A stretch of DNA of 55,369 bases. Source: Desulfuromonadales bacterium (GTDB taxonomy: Bacteria; Desulfobacterota; JAENJC01). The notes under the pieces are model-generated. The model was not told where the DNA came from. It did no database searches and worked only from the letters and a program-made list of their open reading frames with translations. Numbering within the stretch: position 1 is the first letter of the stretch; the number at the start of each line of letters is the position of its first letter. Positions 1 to 8,404 of the stretch are shown here, piece after piece. The translations under genes were made by a program, and so were the position numbers. The stretch lies in the NCBI GenBank assembly GCA_919902985.1, contig CAKKSC010000028.1:1-55369 (forward strand). Direction: 5' to 3'.

Positions 1-34
1 AACTTTTATTCAACAAAAAAACTTATGCAATTCC

Positions 35-223
35 CTAACCGGACAAGGCTGGGTTTATAAGACAACGCCTAACGCCTTCTTCTATCTGTTCAAACAACTG
101 AGGAAAAGAAACAATGAGCCTCACAGATTGATCAAACTCGTCAAGGAATTCATATCCAAGGCCGACAGCCTGCTCCTCATACCATAAAAAGGCCTCATCA
201 AGCTCCGTTTGTGGATATCTTCA
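35..223 (-). pseudogene. ParE/RelE-type toxin remnant
   Basis: Reading the minus strand gives about 61 residues that look like the middle of a ParE/RelE toxin: TELDEAFLWYEEQAVGLG, then FLDEFDQSVRLIV and EEGVRRCLIN. The usual N-terminal start (M-x-V-x-F/Y-H-P) is absent because the frame opens after a stop, and the C-terminal third is replaced by PALSG and a stop at 35-37. Intact family members have about 95 residues. It lies directly behind a frameshifted antitoxin remnant, as expected for a decayed toxin-antitoxin operon. The family assignment comes from pattern recognition only. Confidence 0.6.
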
Positions 224-362
224 TTATCTTTTATACTTGGACATTACTTCTTCATAGGGAACCGACTTAATTTCCCCTCTTTTATAGGCGTCCCAACGCG
301 CTGATGCCTCCCTCGCCCATAACCTTTTCAATTTCATGCACCAATTCTACTGGCGTTGCCAT
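224..362 (-). pseudogene. addiction-module antitoxin, frameshifted
   Basis: An ATG at 360-362 opens a frame (MATPVELVHEIEKVM) that then hits a stop. Shifting the frame by one base near codon 16 restores the typical C-terminus of the short Unstab_antitox-type antitoxins, RWDAYKRGEIKSVPYEEVM followed by SKYKR and a stop at 224-226. A single indel therefore broke a gene of about 45 codons. It sits immediately upstream of the toxin remnant at 35-223 on the same strand, so the operon order antitoxin-toxin is preserved although neither gene is functional. Confidence 0.6.
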
Positions 363-388
363 TGTCGCTATCTCCTCTGTTTAGTCTT

Positions 389-452
389 GTAGGGTGCGTT
401 CTACGCGCCAACAGGTTGTTGCAGTTAAATGGTGCGTGGGACGCACCCTACG
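389..452. repeat. paired inverted repeat (GGTGCG hairpin family)
   Basis: Right arm 431-452 is a 22-mer containing the hairpin GGTGCGT-GGG-ACGCACC. Left arm 389-409 is a diverged inverse copy (TAGGGTGCGTTCTACGCGCC). The exact 22-mer recurs at 13479-13500. The pair lies between the two toxin-antitoxin loci and looks like a small MITE or REP-type element. Confidence 0.6.
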
Positions 453-977
453 TCACAATAAAGAATATTCCTTTTTAACCTTTTGAATAATCTCATCTAA
501 TAACGCCGGTCTCAAGAAAAGCGTTGTTTTATTCGGAATCTGACTGAGCAGCCCGACAACCTCATGCGGAGTTTTCATCTTGTTACGAATCGCCCTCAAA
601 ATAATGCCGATGGTTCCATGCACCCTACATCCAAGCTCTTCCCCTGCAAGACGTGCCGCCGCATCGTCTGTAAGAAAAAATACACCGGGCATTTCCTGCG
701 CAACTGATAATGATTCCAGCTCTCCTTGATCAAGTGAAAACGCTTTGGAAAGGACTGACAGGCGCGGTCCCTGGGAGGGGATTAGATCAACGAGTTTAAT
801 TTCAAATCCGGCACTTTTTAATGCCGTTGGCCTGTGTTTAATTATTTCCGACTGAACGGTCTTTGAAATCACCAGTGGATGAAAATCGGATAAGAGGTCT
901 AAAGTTCCCAACTCATCAAGGTGGATAACTGGGCCTGCATCACAAACCGCAGCATTATACCCTTTAATCTTTTCCAT
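453..977 (-). CDS. DUF3368-type PIN-domain toxin
   Basis: This 174-residue protein has the layout of DUF3368 PIN-like ribonucleases, usually the toxin of a toxin-antitoxin pair. Acidic positions fit the PIN metal site: Asp13 in VCDAGPVIHL, Glu86 in DQGELESL, and Asp104/Asp105 in FLTDDAAARLAG. The motif GCRVHGTIGIILRA after the last acidic cluster is typical of this group. The start ATG overlaps the last 14 bases of the upstream antitoxin, which implies translational coupling. All key residues seem present, so the pair may be active, unlike the decayed pair just downstream. RNA cleavage is inferred from the family. Confidence 0.75.
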   Translation of the reverse strand: MEKIKGYNAAVCDAGPVIHLDELGTLDLLSDFHPLVISKTVQSEIIKHRPTALKSAGFEIKLVDLIPSQGPRLSVLSKAFSLDQGELESLSVAQEMPGVFFLTDDAAARLAGEELGCRVHGTIGIILRAIRNKMKTPHEVVGLLSQIPNKTTLFLRPALLDEIIQKVKKEYSLL

Positions 978-1158
978 GCAGGCCCCATTCTACATCTTCA
1001 CGGATATACTGCTCCATCAGTTCAACTTTATGGGTATCCAGAAAACGTCGAAGGGCCTCTAAAATCAGATCGTCTTCGTTTCGAAACCAGCCGCTCTCCA
1101 CAAGCGATTTCACCTCTCCATACATCCGGTCCGGTACTTCCGCGCATATCGCCTTCAT
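964..1158 (-). CDS. ribbon-helix-helix-like antitoxin
   Basis: This 64-residue protein starts MKAICAEVPDRMYGEV and continues GWFRNEDDLILEALRRFL, a short strand followed by two helices as in CopG/RHH antitoxins that bind their own operator and neutralise a PIN toxin. A strong ribosome-binding site (GGAGGTGAGCAG) precedes the ATG. It overlaps the PIN toxin gene by 14 bases in the order antitoxin then toxin. Antitoxin function is inferred from size, fold pattern and this arrangement. Confidence 0.7.
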   Translation of the reverse strand: MKAICAEVPDRMYGEVKSLVESGWFRNEDDLILEALRRFLDTHKVELMEQYIREDVEWGLHGKD

Positions 1159-1248
1159 CTGCTCACCTCCAGCAATTCAAAAAGTCCAACTTCGCAAAGA
1201 ATATCAAACAGGATAAAGGGAGTCAATCAAACAAGTGCAGTATTTGAC

Positions 1249-1686
1249 CTATTCCTCCCACTCAAACGCCTCATAAATCCCCTCATCCCTTCTCCTCTGC
1301 GCCGTCTTGCTCTTGTAACTCCCCTTCCTGACCTTCACACCCTTGCGGCTCAAAATCTTTTCAATATAGTCAAGGTGCGGGCACGGCGGGTAATGGGCGC
1401 TGTCAGCGACCATGCAGGATGATAGATGTATAACGATCTCGTCCTTCTCTATATTTGCCTTCTTCTTTGCCCTCTTGATAAGGTTTTCGGTGACCCTGCC
1501 AATCCTTCTACCGGGGCATCCGCCGCAGTTGAAGGGAACGACCATTATATTCTCATCCTTTGAATAGCCGGTAAATGCGTCTATCCGCTCTTGAAAGGAG
1601 TTAACGCAGGCGAACCCGCTGCATCGCTCCTTTGCAAAATCGCACTGGATGATGCCTATTAGTTTAACCGTCTTATTATTTTCCAT
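1249..1686 (-). CDS. CGGC-domain metal-binding protein
   Basis: A 145-residue protein of the CGGC family, small predicted metal-binding proteins of unknown role. The signature CGGC is at residues 54-57 (PFNCGGCPGR). Further cysteines occur in QCDFAKERCSGFACV near the N-terminus and in SSCMVADSAHYPPCPH. The frame stays open to a GTG at 1713, but the ATG at 1686 has an AGAGG site six bases upstream, so 1686 is preferred; the GTG lies within an inverted repeat (GGGCAGCC, six-base loop). The gene follows dnaE by about 40 bases on the same strand and may be co-transcribed. No substrate can be inferred. Confidence 0.75.
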   Translation of the reverse strand: MENNKTVKLIGIIQCDFAKERCSGFACVNSFQERIDAFTGYSKDENIMVVPFNCGGCPGRRIGRVTENLIKRAKKKANIEKDEIVIHLSSCMVADSAHYPPCPHLDYIEKILSRKGVKVRKGSYKSKTAQRRRDEGIYEAFEWEE

Positions 1687-1725
1687 TAAAACCTCTATTA
1701 TTCGGGCAGCCACATAGGGCTGCCC

Positions 1726-4700
1726 CTACTCCACAACCATCGCCTTATACCCAAACAGTTTCTCCACCCCTTCTTCAAGGGCAGGAGTTGCCGAAACAGC
1801 ATCCTGCAGGGCGATCACTGTCTCACCTTCGTTTGGTATATAAATATGCAGGAATGACGGACAGTTACCGGTACAATCTTCAAGTAGTTCCTTAAGCTTT
1901 GACAACTGCTCTTTTGTCAGACCGAGGGAACTGAGTTTGAAGTGCACGGCCCTAACTGTTTTCTCCTTTGCCAGTGTAAGGGAAATTATCTCCGAGGCAA
2001 CTATCTTTGCCCCCTTCTTCGGGGCCTTGTTCCCGTTCCCTTCATCCTCGCCGTTTTCATCCTTCCCATCCTCTCCGACGTCAAGGTTCCCTTTTACAAG
2101 TATCGGTTCGTCTCCAAAGAAGAGGTGGGAGGCCTTTTTAAAAATCTCCGGCAAGACAATGACCTCCACAAACCCGTCAAGGTCTTCAAGGGTGATAAAC
2201 GCCATCCTGTCTCCCTTTTTGGTATTTATCTCCTTTGATGCAGCGACGATCCCTGCTACCCTGACCTCCGACCTGTCAGCCATCTCGGAAAGGGTCACTG
2301 TTGATGCATTGGCAAGTTTCTTTATGTCATCACTGAATCTTGCCAGGGGATGACCGGTTATAAAGAAACCGAGGGCCTCCTTCTCGTTGGCAAGGAGGAT
2401 ATTTTCAGGCCATTCAGGGACATCAGGGAGGTTAAAGTCGGTCGTACTCTTCAATGTCGCACCGCTGAACAGCCCCATCTGCCCGGCATTTTTGTCCTTC
2501 CGCAGAGACTGCCCGACCTCCATCGCCCTGTCGAGCCCCTCCATCATCCGGGCCCTGGCTGCGCCTATAGAATCAAAGGCCCCGCATTTAATAAGACCTT
2601 CCATGACCTTCCTGTTGACCTTTCTCAGGTCAACCCTCTCGCAGAAATCAATGAAGGATGCAAAATCCCCTCCCTTCTCCCTCTCTTCTATCACAATGTC
2701 AACGGCGGAAGTTCCAACTCCCTTAACAGCAGCAAGGCCGAACCTTATCTTTCCGTCTATGACGGAAAAATTACTCTGGCTTTCGTTTACATCCGGTGGA
2801 AGGACCGTAATATTATGATCGCGGCATTCGCCAATGTACTTTATTATTTTATCAGTGTTGCTGACCTCGCAGGTCAGGAGGGCAGCAGTGAACTCCACCG
2901 GATAATGGGCCTTCAGATAGGCAGTGTTATAGGCTATCAGTGCATATGCGGCGCTGTGGGACTTGTTGAAACCATATTCAGCGAACTTGGCCATAAGGTC
3001 AAATATCTTCTCTGCCTTTTTGGGATTGACCTTCTTTTGCCTTGCACCCTCCAGGAACCTCTCCTTCTGCTTCGCCATCTCGTCTGCCTTCTTCTTGCCC
3101 ATGGCGCGCCTCAGGATATCGGCTTCACCAAGGGAGTATCCAGCCACAGCCTGGCTTATCTGCATTACCTGTTCCTGGTAGACCATAACGCCGTAAGTGT
3201 CCTTGAGGATCGGTTCAAGGTCAGGGGCCTCATACTTTATTTCTACCCTTCCATGCTTACGGTCTATAAATTCAGGGATCATATTCATAGGCCCAGGCCT
3301 GTAAAGTGCGATAAGGGCTATTATGTCCTCAAATGTAGAAGGCTTGAGCCTTTTCAGGAGGTCTTTCATTCCAGAACTCTCAAGCTGGAATACCCCGGTT
3401 GTGTCCCCTGAAGAGAGGAGCCTGTAGGTGGCCTCATCGTTTAAGGGGAGCTTGGTCATGTCAATCGTCTCACTCCTTACATCCTTTATCAGTTTGAGTG
3501 CATCCTCTATTAGGGTCAGGGTCTGAAGCCCAAGGAAGTCGAACTTTATGAGCCCCAGCTTTTCTATATACTTCATGTCGTACTGGGTAGTTACCTCTTC
3601 GTCCGCGACGTACAGAGGGGTATATTCGACAAGAGGCCTGTTTGCTATGACAACGCCGGCTGCGTGCTTGGATGCATGCCTTGTCAGACCTTCCAGTGCC
3701 TGGGCGATATCCAGGAGATCCTTTACCTGAGGAGATGACTTGTAAAGCTCGTTGAGCCTTGGCTCCTGCTTCAGGGCGTCTTTTATGGTTATGCCGAGGG
3801 TGTTGGGAACAAGCTTTGCTATCCTGTCCACCTCGCCGTAAGGGATATCCATCCCCCTTCCCACATCCCTTATTGCAGCCTTTGCCTTCATGGTACCGAA
3901 GGTTATTATCTGGGAGACATTTTCCCTTCCATACTTCTCCCTGACGTATCTAATAACGTCGTCCCTCCCGTCTATGCAGAAGTCGACGTCTATATCAGGC
4001 ATGGATACCCTCTCAGGGTTCAGGAACCTCTCAAAGAGCAGATTGTAAGGTAGAGGGTCAAGGTCCGTGATCCTCATGGCATAAGCCACAAGGCTTCCGG
4101 CAGCAGAGCCCCTACCAGGTCCGACAGGGATTCCCCTCTCCTTTGCATGGTTGATGAAGTCCGCGACAATAAGGAGATAACCAGGAAACTTCATCTTCTT
4201 TATCATCTCTATCTCGAATTCAAGCCTCTTCCGGTAAACCTCCTTCTGATCATCGGACAGGTTCATGACTGAAAACCTGCCCTCCAGTCCCTTTCTGGCC
4301 TGCTCCTCAAAATACCTGTCCATATCGGTATACCCTACAGGGAGGTGATAATGAGGAAGGTGGTACTTCCCGAACTCCATCTTCAGGTTGCATCTCTCCG
4401 CGATCTCTATGGTGTTCTTTATCGCATCAGGGCAGTAATCGAACGCCTTTATCATCTCCTCCGGCGACTTGACATAGAACTGGTCGGTGGTAAACGCCAT
4501 CCTGTCAGGGTCCTTCATGGTCTTTCCTGTCTGTATGCAGAGAAGAACCTCGTGGGCCTTGGCATCCTCTCTCTTGAGATAATGGCTGTCGTTGGTTGCG
4601 ACCAGCGGGATGTCAAGCTTAGTTGCCATTTCCATAAGCCCTTTATTGGCAATTGTCTGCTCCTTTATCCCGTTCTCCTGTATCTCAAGGAAGAAGCGCC

Positions 4701-5223
4701 TGTCAGGGAATATGGACTTGTACTCCTCTGCGACCTGGTAAGCCTTTTCCCTATTCCCCCTGGTCAGGAGATAAGGGACTTCGCCCTTCAGACAGGCAGA
4801 AAGGGCTATCAGCCCTTCGCTGTGCTGCCTCAGAAGCTCCTTGTCTATCCTTGGCTTCCTGTAAAACCCTTCGATATACCCAATGGACACAAGCTTCATC
4901 AGGTTTTTGTATCCGGTCTCGTTCTTGACAAGAAGTATGAGATGATAAGCAGTGGCCTCCTCGGACTCACCCTTTATCCCGCTCTTCTCGAGCCTGCTCC
5001 CTGGCGCGACATAGACCTCGCAACCTATGATAGGCTTTATCCCGTGCTTTACGGCAGACTCATAGAATTCCATGGCCCCGAACATGTTCCCGTGGTCCGT
5101 GATGGCGATAGCAGGCATCTTGAACTCCCTGGCCTTTTCCATCAGGTCGTTGATGCGGTTTGCACCATCAAGGAGTGAGTACTGGGTATGTAGATGCAGG
5201 TGTACGAAATCGGAGTGATGCAT
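1726..5223 (-). CDS. dnaE: DNA polymerase III alpha subunit
   Basis: The replicative polymerase catalytic subunit, 1165 residues, close to the usual DnaE length. The N-terminal PHP domain starts with VHLHLHTQYSLLDG at residues 7-20 and ITDHGNM, so its metal-ligand histidines are kept. The polymerase core has GPGRGSAAGSLVAY and the catalytic PDIDVDFCIDGRDD around residues 390-415. The helix-hairpin-helix and OB-fold (VRVAGIVAASKEINTKKG, then FVEVIVLPE) follow toward the C-terminus. An acidic, Asn/Gly-rich linker (EDGKDENGEDEGNGNK) of low complexity separates the OB-fold from the last domain. No clear Shine-Dalgarno site precedes the ATG. Confidence 0.97.
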   Translation of the reverse strand: MHHSDFVHLHLHTQYSLLDGANRINDLMEKAREFKMPAIAITDHGNMFGAMEFYESAVKHGIKPIIGCEVYVAPGSRLEKSGIKGESEEATAYHLILLVKNETGYKNLMKLVSIGYIEGFYRKPRIDKELLRQHSEGLIALSACLKGEVPYLLTRGNREKAYQVAEEYKSIFPDRRFFLEIQENGIKEQTIANKGLMEMATKLDIPLVATNDSHYLKREDAKAHEVLLCIQTGKTMKDPDRMAFTTDQFYVKSPEEMIKAFDYCPDAIKNTIEIAERCNLKMEFGKYHLPHYHLPVGYTDMDRYFEEQARKGLEGRFSVMNLSDDQKEVYRKRLEFEIEMIKKMKFPGYLLIVADFINHAKERGIPVGPGRGSAAGSLVAYAMRITDLDPLPYNLLFERFLNPERVSMPDIDVDFCIDGRDDVIRYVREKYGRENVSQIITFGTMKAKAAIRDVGRGMDIPYGEVDRIAKLVPNTLGITIKDALKQEPRLNELYKSSPQVKDLLDIAQALEGLTRHASKHAAGVVIANRPLVEYTPLYVADEEVTTQYDMKYIEKLGLIKFDFLGLQTLTLIEDALKLIKDVRSETIDMTKLPLNDEATYRLLSSGDTTGVFQLESSGMKDLLKRLKPSTFEDIIALIALYRPGPMNMIPEFIDRKHGRVEIKYEAPDLEPILKDTYGVMVYQEQVMQISQAVAGYSLGEADILRRAMGKKKADEMAKQKERFLEGARQKKVNPKKAEKIFDLMAKFAEYGFNKSHSAAYALIAYNTAYLKAHYPVEFTAALLTCEVSNTDKIIKYIGECRDHNITVLPPDVNESQSNFSVIDGKIRFGLAAVKGVGTSAVDIVIEEREKGGDFASFIDFCERVDLRKVNRKVMEGLIKCGAFDSIGAARARMMEGLDRAMEVGQSLRKDKNAGQMGLFSGATLKSTTDFNLPDVPEWPENILLANEKEALGFFITGHPLARFSDDIKKLANASTVTLSEMADRSEVRVAGIVAASKEINTKKGDRMAFITLEDLDGFVEVIVLPEIFKKASHLFFGDEPILVKGNLDVGEDGKDENGEDEGNGNKAPKKGAKIVASEIISLTLAKEKTVRAVHFKLSSLGLTKEQLSKLKELLEDCTGNCPSFLHIYIPNEGETVIALQDAVSATPALEEGVEKLFGYKAMVVE

Positions 5224-5452
5224 AGAGGATAGATATTAGCACAATGGGGTGCGGATTTGAAGGAACTTATTCAGGAACGATTCAAGCGAGTTCTGAGGTC
5301 GCATTGCTTAAGTACGCTGAATTGAGTATAATTTGAGTTTTTAGCTTTGTTCAGAATGACCATTTACAAGTGTGATGGACTTTTTCTGCAACCCACACCC
5401 CAATATTATCGATTCTTTCGTATTTTAGGGTACAGTTGAAATCTTAGGGTAC

Positions 5453-5808
5453 AGTAGTCCGCAATGCCGATATATCTTGAGTAAGAAGTGCTTAACGTCT
5501 CAGTAGCCCTAAGCCATACGCTTTAGCCGCTATTTATCCCTTCCGATATTGCAGTTGTTATCTTACAAACAAAGTAGTTCAGTATATAATGCCTCTTCCT
5601 GAAGAACTTGTAACCCAATTCCACAAACGATGGGATATCTGACTTTATCGCATTCCCTCACTGTTTTCCCATGTCCAGCATGATTCCAGATCACTTTCCG
5701 CTGCCAGCTCTTCCAGCATCCCTTTATCCATCCTGCACACAACCTCATCACCCAATTATGCACTACACTTGCTAATTTGAAGTTTGGTATGTCCAGTAGT
5801 TCTGTGAT
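5453..5808 (-). pseudogene. ISL3-like transposase remnant
   Basis: Minus-strand pieces in different frames read like a decayed ISL3-family transposase. TITELLDIPNFKLASVV near 5760-5808 resembles the N-terminus. GYKFFRKRHYILNYFVC and KITTAISEGIN near 5530-5625 resemble the end of the core. LKRMA-stop-GY-stop-DVKHFLLKIYRHC near 5455-5527 matches the typical final motif with two nonsense codons. The centre is missing. Just beyond the C-terminus, TTAGGGTACAGT occurs twice (about 5425-5456). The rest of the 792-base gap between dnaE and tlyA (5224-5452 and 5809-6015) shows no recognisable gene; TCCGGTAT and ATACCGGA form a spaced inverted pair near 5845-5880. Confidence 0.6.
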
Positions 5809-6015
5809 AGTATTTAGCTGCGTCGGATCTTACCTCCGTATTTTCCGGTATGTTCTGTTGTCAGTAAAACTATACCGGACACGGCTGAAATTCGATGCAC
5901 TTATTTTAAGTATTGCTATTGCTGAATCCTTAAACACCCACATAACCTATTTCAACTTTTTTAAGAAAGAATCCAATATATACATACCTTGAGAAGTAAG
6001 ATGGAATACTATTAG

Positions 6016-6792
6016 ATGACGAGACTTACAAAGGACGGAAGCAAATTGCAAAAACTATCCAAGGAACGTCTCGACAAACTGTTGGTAGATAAAGGGATTG
6101 TCCAGAGCCGTGAGAGGGCGAGGGCCCTTATAATGGCAGGGAAGGTCATGGTCAAGGGGAAGAAGGTGGATAAGGCAGGCGAGATGGTTCTGGCCGATGC
6201 CGATATCGTTCTTGCAGGAGAAGACATCCCGTATGTGAGCAGGGGAGGGCTCAAGCTCGAAAAGGCCCTGGATGAATTCAGGATAGATGTTGTGGGGAAG
6301 GTTGCCATGGACGTGGGGGCATCCACGGGCGGGTTTACAGACTGTCTTCTTCAAAGGGGTGCAAAAAAGGTGTATGCTGTGGATGTGGGGTACGGCCAGC
6401 TTGATATAAAGTTAAGAAACGATCCCCGTGTGATTAATATAGAGAGACAAAACATCCGCTACCTCGAAAGGAAAGAAAATTCTGAAGATATTGATTTCGT
6501 AACCATTGATTCATCTTTCATATCGCTTGTTAAGATAATCCCAAAAGTATTGGAATTTATTGGTAAGTATGGCATACTGATTGCCCTTATAAAGCCCCAG
6601 TTTGAGGTGGGGAAGGGCGAAGTAGGGAAGGGTGGAGTGGTTCGGGACGAAGCCAAACAGAAGGCAGTAGTGGAGAAGATAAAAGGGTTCTGTACTGACA
6701 TAGGTCTGTCTGTTATGGGAGTAGTTGAGTCGCCTATACTGGGGCCGAAAGGAAACAGGGAGTTCTTGATTTACGCAATAAAAGGCAGCTGA
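6016..6792 (+). CDS. tlyA: TlyA-family rRNA 2'-O-methyltransferase
   Basis: A 258-residue protein with the TlyA architecture: an S4 RNA-binding domain (RLDKLLVDKGIVQSRERAR, about residues 19-75) joined to an FtsJ-like SAM methyltransferase. The SAM site is MDVGASTGGFTDCLLQRG, followed by VYAVDVGYGQLD. LIKPQFEVGKGEVGKGGVVR is the family hallmark near the end. Members methylate cytidine 2'-OH groups in 16S and 23S rRNA, and some annotations call them hemolysin A. The ribosome-binding site before the ATG is weak. In many bacteria tlyA neighbours dxs; here dxs lies about 7 kb away. The HD-GYP gene converges on it with only 24 bases between. Confidence 0.9.
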   Translation: MTRLTKDGSKLQKLSKERLDKLLVDKGIVQSRERARALIMAGKVMVKGKKVDKAGEMVLADADIVLAGEDIPYVSRGGLKLEKALDEFRIDVVGKVAMDVGASTGGFTDCLLQRGAKKVYAVDVGYGQLDIKLRNDPRVINIERQNIRYLERKENSEDIDFVTIDSSFISLVKIIPKVLEFIGKYGILIALIKPQFEVGKGEVGKGGVVRDEAKQKAVVEKIKGFCTDIGLSVMGVVESPILGPKGNREFLIYAIKGS

Positions 6793-6816
6793 GGGAAGGT
6801 TTTTCTTATTTTTCCT

Positions 6817-8280
6817 TTATCCCTTCGTGCCGATGGCCCCTTTTTCATAGGCCTTGAGGAAAGCCGTCACAGCCTTTGGATCAAACTGCATCCCCGCAAG
6901 ATTCTTCAGCTCCAAAATAGCTGTCTCCCATGGCATTCCTTTGCGATAAGGGCGATCTGTGACCATGGCGTCAAAGGCGTCGGCCACGGCAATGATCCGG
7001 TCGCCGATCGGGATATTCTCCCCCTTCAGGCCAAATGGATAACCATTACCGTCGAAATGTTCGTGGTGATAGAGAATAGCTGTCTGCACAGGGGAGGAAA
7101 AGTCGGACGATGAGGAGATGATCTCCTTTCCTTTCTCTGGATGGCTTCTCATTTCCTTCCCCTCGCTGTCATCAAGCGCCCCAGGTTTAAGTAGGATATC
7201 GTCAGGTATGCCGATCTTGCCGATGTCGTGGAGGATCGCCCCCATCTCTATCTGATGAATAAGCCTTGGTTCTATCCCCATCTCCTCTGCCATGGCCTTT
7301 GCGTATCTGGACACCCGTTCTACATGGCCGGCGGTATATGGGTCCCTCATCTCCACAGCAGCGGCGAGGGTTTTTACCATCGACTGGTAGCTGTCTATTA
7401 TATGGTTGGTCATGGCGTTGTAGGTCTTTGACAGCCCCTCCAGTTCATCCCCTGTCTCCAAAGCAGCCCGGGCAGAGTAGTCGCCTGCCATCAGGCGAGA
7501 GGCCACCTGATGCAGGTGTGAGACAGGGGCCAGGACCACCGTGCGGAGGAGTATATAAAGTGAGATGCTTACAATCCCAAGGATAGCTGCGCCGGCTATA
7601 CTGAGAAGTATCCTGCTTCGCATGAGCTGGGCTTCGGTCAGGGCCATGGGGATCGTAACGCTCAGTCCTCCGCGTATCTCTCCTTCCCTGTATCCCTGCT
7701 TCGCGTGGCAGGGGAGGCAGGAACGCTCAACTCTCAGGGGTATGGTACGCTGATAGAACCTCTTCCCTCCCTCATCTATGACGGTGGAAGTACCATCCCT
7801 GGTTGCCTCGAAACCATTCTGTTCAAACTCCCTGAGGGACTTCTCTTCAGAGGGGGAGGGGGTATTGTTCGGGTTGAGCGGCTTCAGGCTTGACATGTGA
7901 AAACTATAGAGCCCCTGTTTGTCGGCATATTCCGAGAGGATCCGGGTCACATATGCCGGGTTATGAAAGACATACTCGTTACCTTTGTCGTCTGTCACTG
8001 TAGTACCGGGGAGATAGGGGTTCTCTTTCACGCCGGGGCCCTTCTTAAGGTAGACCCCGTTATGGTCAGAGATCCAGGCCCTGGTTATCAGCACCTGCTG
8101 AAGGAGCGCGCGGCTCTGCTGATCTACCTGGTCGATGATGGCCCGCTCCGACTGCCAGAATATAAAGATGAAGAGGAGGGTAACGGTCATGGTTACGACG
8201 CTGCCGACGGTCAGCAGGAACTTCCTCCCCAGGCCACTTTTGAATGGCAAGGCATTCCCTTTTTTCTCCTTCCCGGTCAT
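6817..8280 (-). CDS. membrane HD-GYP phosphodiesterase with DUF3365 haem-type sensor
   Basis: Numbered from the ATG at 8292, TM1 spans residues 25-46 and TM2 226-250, bracketing a periplasmic DUF3365 (Tll0287-like) sensor. This contains CLPCH at 192-196, a CxxCH motif fit for covalent haem c. A HAMP linker (248-302) leads to an HD-GYP domain (305-480) with HDIGKIGIP at 355 onward and HHEHFDGNGYPFGLKGE, both intact for c-di-GMP hydrolysis. The ATG at 8280 is preferred because GGAGA lies six bases upstream, while the one at 8292 lacks a site. The protein probably couples periplasmic redox or gas state to c-di-GMP degradation; haem binding is inferred from the motif. Confidence 0.88.
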   Translation of the reverse strand: MTGKEKKGNALPFKSGLGRKFLLTVGSVVTMTVTLLFIFIFWQSERAIIDQVDQQSRALLQQVLITRAWISDHNGVYLKKGPGVKENPYLPGTTVTDDKGNEYVFHNPAYVTRILSEYADKQGLYSFHMSSLKPLNPNNTPSPSEEKSLREFEQNGFEATRDGTSTVIDEGGKRFYQRTIPLRVERSCLPCHAKQGYREGEIRGGLSVTIPMALTEAQLMRSRILLSIAGAAILGIVSISLYILLRTVVLAPVSHLHQVASRLMAGDYSARAALETGDELEGLSKTYNAMTNHIIDSYQSMVKTLAAAVEMRDPYTAGHVERVSRYAKAMAEEMGIEPRLIHQIEMGAILHDIGKIGIPDDILLKPGALDDSEGKEMRSHPEKGKEIISSSSDFSSPVQTAILYHHEHFDGNGYPFGLKGENIPIGDRIIAVADAFDAMVTDRPYRKGMPWETAILELKNLAGMQFDPKAVTAFLKAYEKGAIGTKG

Positions 8281-8404
8281 TGACGTCTCCATATGATAAA
8301 ATATATCAGGAAATACAGAAACAGCAAGGAATCATGTCAAAACTTGCAGGACTGAACAATGCCATTCAGGGATGCTGTTTGCGTCCCCTTTTCCTTTTCA
8401 TACA

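Noticed and set aside
2350-3411. Long open frame (353 codons) on the + strand
   Set aside because: It lies wholly antisense to dnaE, has no recognisable domain, and is a by-product of dnaE codon usage.
5563-5763. 66-codon minus-strand frame
   Set aside because: Only one fragment of the decayed ISL3-like transposase, in a frame that does not carry its conserved end.
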